This document shows positions 8,224-15,402 of a stretch of DNA of 64,000 nucleotides, one piece after another. Below the pieces are notes generated by a model that saw only the letters and a program-made list of their open reading frames with translations, made no database searches and had not been told where the DNA came from. This DNA is from Halobaculum rubrum (GTDB lineage: Archaea; Halobacteriota; Halobacteria; Halobacteriales; Haloferacaceae): NCBI RefSeq assembly GCF_019880225.1, contig NZ_CP082284.1, positions 1,674,001 through 1,738,000 of the forward strand. The letters run 5' to 3'. Within the stretch, counting starts at the first letter, position 1; each line of letters opens with the position of its first letter. A program made the position numbers and the translations under genes.

Positions 8224-9987
8224 ATGACACGGACCCGGGTGCTCCGCGTCGACCTCTCGGCCGGGACAGCCACGTTCGAGACGGTCCCGGAGGAGTGGCG
8301 GCGCCGCTATCTCGGCGGCAAGGGGCTCGGCGCCCGGTACCTGTACGACGAGCTGTCGCCCGGGGCCGACCCGCGCGGTCCCGAGAACCTCCTCGGGTTC
8401 ATGCTCGGCCCGCTGTCGGGCGCGCTCCCCGGCGAGTCGCGCTACGCCGCGGTGACGAAGTCGCCGCTGACGGGGGCGTTCCTCGACTCCTACTCCGGAG
8501 GGACGTTCCCGGACCGGCTGGCGGGGTCGCTGCCGGACTGTCTCGGCGTGCTCGTGACGGGCGCGGCCGACGAGCGGACGGCGCTGGTCGTCGGCGACGG
8601 GGACCCCCGACTCGAAGCCGCTGGCGACCTCGCGGGCGCCGACACCGTCGAGACGGCGGAGGCGTACCCCGACGCGGCGGTCGCGTGCGTCGGACCGGCC
8701 GGCGAGCGGGAGGTCGCGTACGCGACGATCGCTTCCGACGCCGGCGACCACCACGCCGGCCGCGGCGGCGCGGGCGCGGTGCTGGGCGCGAAGAACCTCA
8801 AGGCGGTCGTCGCGCGCGGCGACCCGCCGGACGTGCCCGACGAGCTCGCGGCGCTGCGCGAGACGTACGCCGACGCGTTCGCCGCCGACGACGCCGGCAA
8901 GTGGCAGACGGCGGGGGAGACGCTGGAGTCGATCGACTTCGCCGCCGAGGTGGGAGTGTTGCCCGCGAACGGCTGGCGCGACACCGCCAACGAGGTCGAC
9001 GGCATCGGGATCGAGGCGGCCGCGGCGGCCGCGGTCGGACGCGAGCATCCCGAGGACGACGTTCCCGGCGGCTTCCGCGTCGAGACAGACGACGGCGAGA
9101 CGGTCCCCCGCGGGGCGGCGCCGATGACGCTCGGCGCCGGGTTGGGGATGGACGACTTCGACGCGGTCGCGGCGCTGGGTGAGGCGTGTGACCGCCTCGG
9201 CGTCGACGTGATCACCGCCGGCAACGCCGTCGCGTGGGCGGTGCGCGCCGGCGAGGTCGACTTCGAGTTCGGCGACGAGGACGGCGCGCGCGAACTGATC
9301 GAACGGATCGCCCGCCGCGCCGACGGCGACGACCTCGCGGACGCGCTCGCGGAGGGCGTCGACGCCGCCGCCGAGCGCTACGGCGGCGACGAGTACGTGC
9401 CGACGGTGAAGTCGATGGAACTGCCCGCCTACGACCCCCGCGGCGCGATCGGGATGGCGCTGGCGTACGCGACCGCCGACCGCGGCGGCTGTCACCGCCG
9501 CGCCCGACCCATCGAGGAGGAGGTGTTCCGCGAGGACTGGGACACCGCCCGCCGCGTCGAGGCGGTCGTCGGCGCACAGAACGCCCGCGCGGTGTTGTGG
9601 AGCCTCGTCGTCGACGACTTCGCCGGCGAGACGCTGTGGGACGACCTGGGCGCCGAGTGGCTCGACGCGCTCGGGGTTCCGCACGACGACCTCCGTCGCG
9701 TCGGCGACCGCGTGTGGACGCTCGTGCGGTTGTTCAACGCCCGCGAGGGGTTCGACCGCGACGCCGACGTCCTCCCGCCGCAGTTCGCCGAGCCGCTCCC
9801 GGCCGGCGAGGCGCCCGCGGCCGGCCGCGCCGTCGACGGCGAGGCGTTCGAGCGGCTGCTCGACGCCTACTACGCCGCCCGCGGGTGGGACGACCGGGGG
9901 CTCCCGACGGCCGAGCGCTGTCGCGCGCTGGAGCTCCCGACCGACGCGCCCGATCGACGCACCGACCGCCCGCGAGCCGAGGACTGA
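8224..9987 (+). CDS. Aldehyde:ferredoxin oxidoreductase homologue lacking Fe-S ligands
   Basis: A 587-residue member of the AOR family. The N-terminal pterin-binding domain is clear (RRYLGGKGLGARYLYDEL near 27, KSPLTGAFLDSYSGG near 79, HAGRGGAGAVLGAKNLKAVV near 177), and the C-terminal ELPAYDPRG near 399 also fits. Canonical members carry CxxCxxxC plus a fourth Cys for a 4Fe-4S cluster. Here the only cysteines are at 106, 155, 322, 423 and 566, none in a CxxC, and the fourth-ligand region reads NARAVLWSLVVD. Electron transfer to ferredoxin by the usual route should be lost. The ATG at 8224 is favoured over GTG at 8218 because a TATA-like cttatcg is centred about 28 bases upstream. Confidence 0.85.
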   Translation: MTRTRVLRVDLSAGTATFETVPEEWRRRYLGGKGLGARYLYDELSPGADPRGPENLLGFMLGPLSGALPGESRYAAVTKSPLTGAFLDSYSGGTFPDRLAGSLPDCLGVLVTGAADERTALVVGDGDPRLEAAGDLAGADTVETAEAYPDAAVACVGPAGEREVAYATIASDAGDHHAGRGGAGAVLGAKNLKAVVARGDPPDVPDELAALRETYADAFAADDAGKWQTAGETLESIDFAAEVGVLPANGWRDTANEVDGIGIEAAAAAAVGREHPEDDVPGGFRVETDDGETVPRGAAPMTLGAGLGMDDFDAVAALGEACDRLGVDVITAGNAVAWAVRAGEVDFEFGDEDGARELIERIARRADGDDLADALAEGVDAAAERYGGDEYVPTVKSMELPAYDPRGAIGMALAYATADRGGCHRRARPIEEEVFREDWDTARRVEAVVGAQNARAVLWSLVVDDFAGETLWDDLGAEWLDALGVPHDDLRRVGDRVWTLVRLFNAREGFDRDADVLPPQFAEPLPAGEAPAAGRAVDGEAFERLLDAYYAARGWDDRGLPTAERCRALELPTDAPDRRTDRPRAED

Positions 9988-9996
9988 CACCCAGCG

Positions 9997-10980
9997 ATGC
10001 CAGACAAGATCGACCTCGACGAACTCGACGTACAGCCCGACGACGACGAGCGACCCAACCGTGGCGACTGGTTCTGGGGCGACGACGCCGGCAGCGAGCC
10101 GTCCGGGGGAGCCGACGCGGCCGCGATCGACGACGACGGGACCGCGACTCCCGGCGACGAAACCGCGGCCGCCGGTGACGGAGCCGCGACCGACGACACC
10201 GGCTCCGCCGACGACGCCGCCGGTTCCGGTCCCGACGACGGCGCCGACACGGCGGGCTCGACCGACGGCTGGCGCTCGGGGGCCGCCCGCGCGGACGAAC
10301 TGGGCGCGAACGAGCCGGAGCCGCCGGCGTACGACGACGATCTGGGCGCGGATCTGGAGTCGGCGACGCCGCGGGTGCCGCACGCGGACGACGACAAGCC
10401 CGTCGGCATCCCTCGGGAGTCCGGCGGCGGCGGCGGCGTCTCGGCCGACGCGCGCGACGAGGAGACGCAGCAACAGCCCGAGGCGACGGGTCCCCACGGC
10501 GAGACGAAAAGCGACATGACGATGGCGCTGTCGTACCGGGCGGTCCGGTCGCTGTCGAGCCTCCACGCCGCGCTCGCGGACGCCGAGACGTGGACCGACT
10601 ACGTCGGCATCGTCGGCGACGTGGACGCCCACGTGATCAACAAGTACCAGCGCGACAACCGGCTGGACTTGGACTTCTTCAACGGCACCGGCACCGGCCC
10701 GAGCGAGCGCCTCGAGGAGGTCGGCCCGACCTCGATGTTCTACGCCGACCGGATGGTGCTGGTCGGCGTCGAGTCGGCGGGCGAGCGCGTGTGGGCCGAG
10801 CGCGCCGGCTGGGAGTTCGTCCCGCTGGCGGAGGCCGCCGAGGCGTCGGGATGGGCGCTCGACGGAAGCGAGGACGAGCGCAGCGAGTCCGCGACGCGAG
10901 CGGGGGATGAAACGACCCGCGAGCAGGGCGACGTGGATCGTGACGAGGACGCCATCCCGGACGACGGCGACGCGACCTGA
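9997..10980 (+). CDS. Acidic two-part protein of unknown function, partner of AOR homologue
   Basis: A 327-residue protein that starts 9 bases after the AOR homologue and is probably in its operon. Residues 1-170 are low-complexity and very acidic, apparently disordered apart from RPNRGDWFWGDD near 20. A compact conserved-looking domain follows (about 173-285; MALSYRAVRSLSSLH, INKYQRDNRLDLDFFNGTG, GPTSMFYADRMVLVGV). A second acidic tail ends it. I recognise this only as a haloarchaeal uncharacterised family. No signal peptide, membrane segment or cysteine ligand is present. Confidence 0.7.
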   Translation: MPDKIDLDELDVQPDDDERPNRGDWFWGDDAGSEPSGGADAAAIDDDGTATPGDETAAAGDGAATDDTGSADDAAGSGPDDGADTAGSTDGWRSGAARADELGANEPEPPAYDDDLGADLESATPRVPHADDDKPVGIPRESGGGGGVSADARDEETQQQPEATGPHGETKSDMTMALSYRAVRSLSSLHAALADAETWTDYVGIVGDVDAHVINKYQRDNRLDLDFFNGTGTGPSERLEEVGPTSMFYADRMVLVGVESAGERVWAERAGWEFVPLAEAAEASGWALDGSEDERSESATRAGDETTREQGDVDRDEDAIPDDGDAT

Positions 10981-11056
10981 GCGGCGTGACCTGTCGCGTC
11001 TTCCGGCTCCACGATCGGAGGTACACTTTTTGCGATCCCCGTATCACGGTGTTGCC

Positions 11057-11323
11057 ATGGGACTTCGAACCGCCGTCTCACAGAGCTGGCTGCTGACCGC
11101 GATGGCCACCGGGATCGGGCTGTGGTGCGCGTACATCGCCGTTCGGACGTTCGCCACGATCGAGAACCTCTGGGCGTTCTCCGGCTCGTACGTCGGGACG
11201 AACCCGGTCGGCGGGCTCGCCGGCGTCGCGGTGCTCGCGGGTATCGTGGCGCTGTTGTTGATCTACATGGGCGAGCTCGGCGAGTCCGACCCCGCGCCGC
11301 GGGCGTGGCCGCCCGAGGAGTAA
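11057..11323 (+). CDS. Small two-helix membrane protein
   Basis: An 88-residue protein with two predicted membrane helices (about residues 10-30 and 48-70) and an acidic, proline-containing C-tail (DPAPRAWPPEE). No family is recognised. The start ATG at 11057 follows a T-rich box (actttttgcg, around 11025-11034) by about 28 bases, in keeping with leaderless transcription. Confidence 0.6.
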   Translation: MGLRTAVSQSWLLTAMATGIGLWCAYIAVRTFATIENLWAFSGSYVGTNPVGGLAGVAVLAGIVALLLIYMGELGESDPAPRAWPPEE

Positions 11324-11397
11324 GCCGCGACATGATCGCCGCCGGCCTCGATCGATCGAGGGACAAGGCTAACACGACGGATTCCGTTCGTTCGTTC

Positions 11398-11535
11398 ATG
11401 CAGTACGAGTGCGTCGACTGCGGCACGATGACGCGCGTCGGCTCCCCCGAGGAGGACGTCCGCCGGGAGTGCCCGGTGTGTGAAACGGTGACGCTGTGGG
11501 AGCCGGCGTTCGAGGGGCAGGGGGTGTCGTTCTGA
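11398..11535 (+). CDS. Zinc-ribbon (rubrerythrin-like) microprotein
   Basis: A 45-residue protein with two CxxC knuckles, CVDCG at residues 5-9 and CPVCE near 25, spaced as in a single rubredoxin/rubrerythrin-like zinc ribbon. Haloarchaea encode many such microproteins, some affecting motility or biofilm; the role here is unknown. Its TGA overlaps the next start (TGATG), so the two are likely translated together. Confidence 0.75.
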   Translation: MQYECVDCGTMTRVGSPEEDVRRECPVCETVTLWEPAFEGQGVSF

Positions 11536-11882
11536 TGGCCGTCTCCTTCGAGCCCAGCGACCGGCTCGTCGAGGCCGCCGACGAGTGGGCCGAGCAGCGC
11601 ATGATGGAGGACGAGCGGGCGCTGGAGGTGAAGGTCGAACAGGCGCTGTTGGAGATCGAACACCTCGTCTCCGGCGGCACGGAGGTCACCTTCGAACTCG
11701 AGGAGGGCGGCGAGCGCGTCCGGTTCTCCCCGAGCGACGACCTCGAGACGTTCCTCGAGCGGCAGGCGGCCGAGTCCGGGCTGTCGGCCGAGCGTCTGCT
11801 GCGGCTACACGTCGACCTGTTCGCGAACGTGTTCCTCGAGGAGGACGCCGAGCGGCCGCCGAACGCGCCGCCGACGGAGTAG
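11535..11882 (+). CDS. Conserved small acidic protein, translationally coupled to zinc ribbon
   Basis: A 115-residue cytosolic protein, mostly charged helices with no cysteine. About residues 35-60 (alternating EVTFELEEGGERVRF) look like a beta hairpin, and the rest is helical with an ETFLERQAAESGLSAERLLRLH segment that could form a helix-turn-helix-like unit. The start shares its A with the preceding stop. The function is not recognised. Confidence 0.65.
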   Translation: MAVSFEPSDRLVEAADEWAEQRMMEDERALEVKVEQALLEIEHLVSGGTEVTFELEEGGERVRFSPSDDLETFLERQAAESGLSAERLLRLHVDLFANVFLEEDAERPPNAPPTE

Positions 11883-12028
11883 CGCACCCGCCGTCATCCG
11901 CTCTCGTATCGAGCACCGAACACGCCGAACGCGCGACCGCACGGACAGTTTCGCCGGTTCCCGATCGGTGAGAACGACCCCGCCCCGGTTTTTTACGTCG
12001 CTCCGTAGGCCGACGTAGGTGAAGATAG

Positions 12029-12196
12029 ATGGCGGCTACCACAACCGAAACCGGAACGATCGATCAACGCGACCAGATCGGAATCGGGACGAAAGCGCTC
12101 GTCGCCGTGCTCCTCGCCGCGGGAGTCGTCGGGCACGCCGCGCTCGGTATCGCCGCGCTCACGTTCTTCACGGGAGTGCTCCCTGCGGTGCTGTGA
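12029..12196 (+). CDS. 55-residue single-pass membrane microprotein
   Basis: ATG at 12029 to TGA at 12196 encodes 55 residues: a polar Thr/Glu-rich head (MAATTTETGTIDQRDQ) and one or two short hydrophobic helices from about residue 22 to the end (ALVAVLLAAGVVGHAALG then ALTFFTGVLPAVL). A T-run (ggttttttacg, around 11988-11998) upstream supports a promoter. No family is recognised. Confidence 0.5.
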   Translation: MAATTTETGTIDQRDQIGIGTKALVAVLLAAGVVGHAALGIAALTFFTGVLPAVL

Positions 12197-12303
12197 GGCC
12201 GGTCGGCGCGTGACCGGTCGGGGGCTTCGCGTGTCGACGCGTCGGCGCGGCGATGCGCCGCGGCGGGACAACAGCTAAGTTCTCGGATCCTGATCTCGGG
12301 TGC

Positions 12304-12462
12304 ATGGCCACGGAGGACACCGGCTGGCGACCGAAGGGCGCACTGGAGGAGTACAAGGGACACGAGGTGTGGGAGTACGAGAGCGGCCCGCACGAGGAGA
12401 ACCGCCGGGAGAGCGAGGGCGAAGTCGAGATCGACGACGCCGCCGCGGCCGCCGACGAGTAA
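12304..12462 (+). CDS. 52-residue acidic hypothetical protein
   Basis: A short soluble protein, MATEDTGWRPKGALEEYKG and an acidic tail ending in AAAAADE. The aromatic core (WRPKGALEEYKGHEVWEYE) looks constrained and is haloarchaeal in style. It has no cysteine or signal. It may be a small partner protein; nothing in the context assigns a role. Confidence 0.5.
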   Translation: MATEDTGWRPKGALEEYKGHEVWEYESGPHEENRRESEGEVEIDDAAAAADE

Positions 12463-12535
12463 CCGACGCCGTCGGCCGTCGTCGTCGCGCGGCTCTCGCG
12501 ATGATCGCTGCGGGTTCGGCTATCGACTCCCCCTC

Positions 12536-13729
12536 TCAAGTGATCGTGAGCGGGAACGCTCGCTTCTCCCGCGGCGGAACGACGAAGTTGGCCCGTGACT
12601 GGGTGCTGATGAACTCGAGGATGCCGTTGTTCTCGCGGTCGGTGATGTCCGGGTGGTCGTCACGGAGGTACCAGCCGTTCATCGACTTCCGCGTCCGCCG
12701 GAAGTGTGCGAGTTCCCGCTGATAGCTGAGGAAGTGGACGCCGGTCCGACCGTGATCGACGGTGTTGAAGTCCCGACGGAGTACGACCGGTTCGCCGTCT
12801 CGACGGACGCGCGCGACCTTCTCGTGATGGCCGACGCTGCCGTGGTCGCGGGCGTGTTCGCGCACCGCGTCGGCGAACGGCACGTCCGTCCCGAGGTCCG
12901 CCACGTCCTCGGGGGTGAACTCGGGCGAGAACATCTTCCCGACCCGGCTCCCCTCGTCGACGGAGAACCACTCCGGGAGGTCGAACGTGATGTGCGAGAG
13001 GTGGGCGGTGGTGCCGCCCGCCAGCGGACCGTCCCCGATGGCGACGCGGTCCTCGCCGGCCTGCGATCCCTTCCGACCCGAGAAGAACCCCGAGAACATC
13101 GGCGCGTCGGCCTCCAGCCCCTCCACGTCGACGTGCTCCGCGGGCAGCCCCTCGCCGAGGAAGCCCGTCCGGCGGTCGCGGCGGCGAAACACGCCGCCGA
13201 GGGTGTGTTCGACCGGCTCGCCGTTCAGCTCGTCGCGCGAGCCGAACAGCGCGCTCTCGGCGGCCGGGAGATGCGACTGCACGTCCGACTCCAGCACGAG
13301 CATCGCGTCGAACCGCTGGAGCTCCTCGTCGTCGGTGCGGGTGAGCACCTCGGGGTGCTCGATGGGGACGCGTCCGAGCGCGTCGTTGTCGTCGAAGTAC
13401 CGCGACCCCCACGCGAGGGTGTGAAACAGCCCGTCGGGCGCCCAGCCGTACGCCGTCTCCACGGTCCGGAGCGCGCGCTCGACGGTCTCTGCGGCCTCCT
13501 CGGAGGGGTCGCGCTTCAGGTCCAACAGGAGGATCCGTCGGTGACGGGCCTGGAGCTCGTTGCCGTCGGCGTCGCGCCGGAGCACGTCGTTCTGTGCGAA
13601 CTGTCTGCTCGGAACCGGGTGCGGGTTGGCGTCGAGCGGGAGCCCGGGCGGCGCGCCGGTCGTGCAGCCGGCGACGCCGATCCCGGCCGCGACCGCGAGC
13701 TTCCCCAGCATGCTCCGTCGTGACGGCAT
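12536..13729 (-). CDS. Tat lipoprotein related to dye-decolorising peroxidase (DyP)
   Basis: A 397-residue secreted protein. The twin-arginine SRRSMLGKLAVA and lipobox VAGC (Cys22) predict Tat export and lipid anchoring outside the membrane. The C-terminal half follows DyP order: GFFSGRKG at 214 (position of the G-x-x-D-G motif), HLSHITFDLPEW at 243, a candidate proximal His in VGHHEKVAR at 299, RRDFN at 318, and GVHFLSYQRELAHF at 330. The catalytic Asp of GxxDG appears replaced by Ser, so activity may differ. The ATG at 13729 is chosen because a cttttgg box (13756-13762, minus strand) lies 30 bases upstream; GTG at 13744 is the alternative. Confidence 0.7.
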   Translation of the reverse strand: MPSRRSMLGKLAVAAGIGVAGCTTGAPPGLPLDANPHPVPSRQFAQNDVLRRDADGNELQARHRRILLLDLKRDPSEEAAETVERALRTVETAYGWAPDGLFHTLAWGSRYFDDNDALGRVPIEHPEVLTRTDDEELQRFDAMLVLESDVQSHLPAAESALFGSRDELNGEPVEHTLGGVFRRRDRRTGFLGEGLPAEHVDVEGLEADAPMFSGFFSGRKGSQAGEDRVAIGDGPLAGGTTAHLSHITFDLPEWFSVDEGSRVGKMFSPEFTPEDVADLGTDVPFADAVREHARDHGSVGHHEKVARVRRDGEPVVLRRDFNTVDHGRTGVHFLSYQRELAHFRRTRKSMNGWYLRDDHPDITDRENNGILEFISTQSRANFVVPPREKRAFPLTIT

Positions 13730-13861
13730 TCTACGACGTGTCACGGCTCACACGGCCAAAAGCGTTCGGTCGCCGCGGATCCGACGGACCGGGGCGACGC
13801 GTCGGCGACCGTCGACCCCGACACAAACGCTATGCGTCCGCGGACCGAGCGATCCCGTGTT

Positions 13862-14065
13862 ATGGGCGGAACACACGCGAACCTCCCGCTCGCGCTCGGT
13901 CCCGCGTTCGTCGTGCTCGGCGTCGGCGTGCTCGTCCTCGCGTTGGCGACGTACGACGCGTACCGATCGTACGACGCGGCGGACGCCGTCGACGGCGCGT
14001 CCGCGGAGGCCGGCGGCGCGCCGGGGGGCGTCAACGACGCCTCGGGGGGCGGCGTCGATGAGTAG
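13862..14065 (+). CDS. Small single-pass membrane protein (first of three overlapping genes)
   Basis: A 67-residue protein with one hydrophobic helix (about residues 9-30, ALGPAFVVLGVGVLVLALA) and a Ser/Gly/Ala/Asp tail. Its end overlaps the next start by 8 bases, and that gene overlaps the third by 8 bases, so all three look like one operon. No family is recognised. Confidence 0.6.
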   Translation: MGGTHANLPLALGPAFVVLGVGVLVLALATYDAYRSYDAADAVDGASAEAGGAPGGVNDASGGGVDE

Positions 14066-14378
14066 TCCGACCGCGCCCGCCGAGGGCGGCGCGGGTCCGG
14101 GAGAGGTCGCCGACGGCGCCGGCGACGACGGGGGCCGACTCGCCGGCGCGCTGTACTGGGTACGGGCCGGCGCGTACACGCTCGCGTCGCTGCTCGCGCT
14201 CTCGTTGCTCATGGTGGGCACCGTGGCCGTCATCGCGGAGGTCAAGGGTACCTGGCACTGGGCGATCCACCTCGAGTCGACGATCAGCTACATGGGCATC
14301 CTGATGGGGGGGCTGCTCGCGCTGCTGGTTCCGCTCCTCCTCGTCTCGCTGACCGCGCGGGTGGTGTACGATGTCTGA
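14058..14378 (+). CDS. Small two-helix membrane protein (second of three)
   Basis: A 106-residue protein. A 25-residue polar head is followed by two hydrophobic helices (about 35-57 and 75-100) separated by the loop VKGTWHWAIHLESTISYMG, which contains Trp and His residues that could sit at a cofactor or interface. It is translationally coupled on both sides. No family is recognised. Confidence 0.62.
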   Translation: MSSPTAPAEGGAGPGEVADGAGDDGGRLAGALYWVRAGAYTLASLLALSLLMVGTVAVIAEVKGTWHWAIHLESTISYMGILMGGLLALLVPLLLVSLTARVVYDV

Positions 14379-14673
14379 CCGGCTCTTCGGGCTGTCCGAC
14401 CGGCTCTCCGGCGCGTGGCTCGCGCGGGCGTTCGCGGCGCTGTCGGTGCTCGGACTCGTCCTCTCGGTTGCGGGTGTCGCGGCGATGGCGATCGCCGCCG
14501 AATCGATCGGCCGGAAGACGTGGGGCGCGTACTTCGCGATGGAGCAGGCGATGGCGATCGGCACCCCCGTCGCCGTCGCCTTCGCGGGGCTGTCGGTGCT
14601 GGGCGGGTTCGCGGTCGTGTACACGACGGACGCGTCGACCGCGGGATCGACGACGCGCCCGTCGGACGACTGA
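14371..14673 (+). CDS. Small two-helix membrane protein (third of three)
   Basis: A 100-residue protein with helices at about 18-42 and 62-88 joined by SIGRKTWGAYFAMEQAMA. Its general plan (two helices and a Trp-containing loop) mirrors the preceding gene, which suggests a hetero-oligomeric membrane unit. It converges on the TorD gene. The function is unknown. Confidence 0.62.
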   Translation: MSDRLFGLSDRLSGAWLARAFAALSVLGLVLSVAGVAAMAIAAESIGRKTWGAYFAMEQAMAIGTPVAVAFAGLSVLGGFAVVYTTDASTAGSTTRPSDD

Positions 14674-14734
14674 GTCGGCGCTGGCGCACCACCGGAGAAA
14701 CGGGAACCGCGTCGCGAGTCGGCCTCGCCCGCCC

Positions 14735-15367
14735 TCACGTCATCTGCGCGACGATCTCGTCCTCGAACTCGACGAGACCGGCCAGGATCTCCGCGGCCGC
14801 GAGGAACAGCGGTTCGTCCGTCTCCTCCCGGATGTCGGCGACGGCGTCGTCGACCCACGTCATGAGGTGGTTGTCGAGGAACACGCGCTCGTAGCCGAAC
14901 GTCTCGTCTCGCCCCTCGCGCTGTTTGGTGACGAGCCACCGGAGGAACGCCAGCTCGACGGCGACGAAGTCGTTCTCCTCGGGGTACTCCTCGGGCGGCG
15001 TCCACCCGGCGGCGTCGTAGCTGGCCTCGACCTCCGCGAGCCCCTCGCCGATGAACTCCGTGTCCTCGCGGTAGTTCGTCTCGTGCAGCAGGACCGGCGG
15101 GCGCGGGCCGACGAACACCTCGGTGTACTTCCGGCGGAGCTCGGTGTGGAGCTCCTCGACGTCGTCGCTCTCGTGGGCGTCGACGAACGCCCGCACGTGC
15201 TCGAAGCCGGCGTCGAGGTGGTCGTTGACGTTGTCTTCCGGGGTGCGCATGTCGCCCGAGAGGAGATGCGAGAGGAACTCCTCGGTCGGCGCGTCGTGGA
15301 ACACCTCGATACAGAAGTCGATCAGTTCGATCCGGGCGTCGTAGACGGCGAGTTCGTCGGTGCTCAT
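14735..15367 (-). CDS. TorD/DmsD-family chaperone for molybdoenzymes
   Basis: A 210-residue all-helical protein. The YTEVFVGPRPPVLLHETNYRE stretch near residue 85 and the later EENDFVAVELAFLRWLV near 130 match TorD/DmsD/NarJ chaperones, which bind Tat signal peptides and assist molybdopterin insertion. It follows the HdrA/MvhD fusion on the same strand (36 bases apart) and lies across from the Tat-dependent formate dehydrogenase, the obvious client. Start ATG at 15367. Confidence 0.82.
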   Translation of the reverse strand: MSTDELAVYDARIELIDFCIEVFHDAPTEEFLSHLLSGDMRTPEDNVNDHLDAGFEHVRAFVDAHESDDVEELHTELRRKYTEVFVGPRPPVLLHETNYREDTEFIGEGLAEVEASYDAAGWTPPEEYPEENDFVAVELAFLRWLVTKQREGRDETFGYERVFLDNHLMTWVDDAVADIREETDEPLFLAAAEILAGLVEFEDEIVAQMT

Positions 15368-15402
15368 GGTGTCTGTGTGGGTGGGAAGTGGGCGGTCGGA
15401 TC

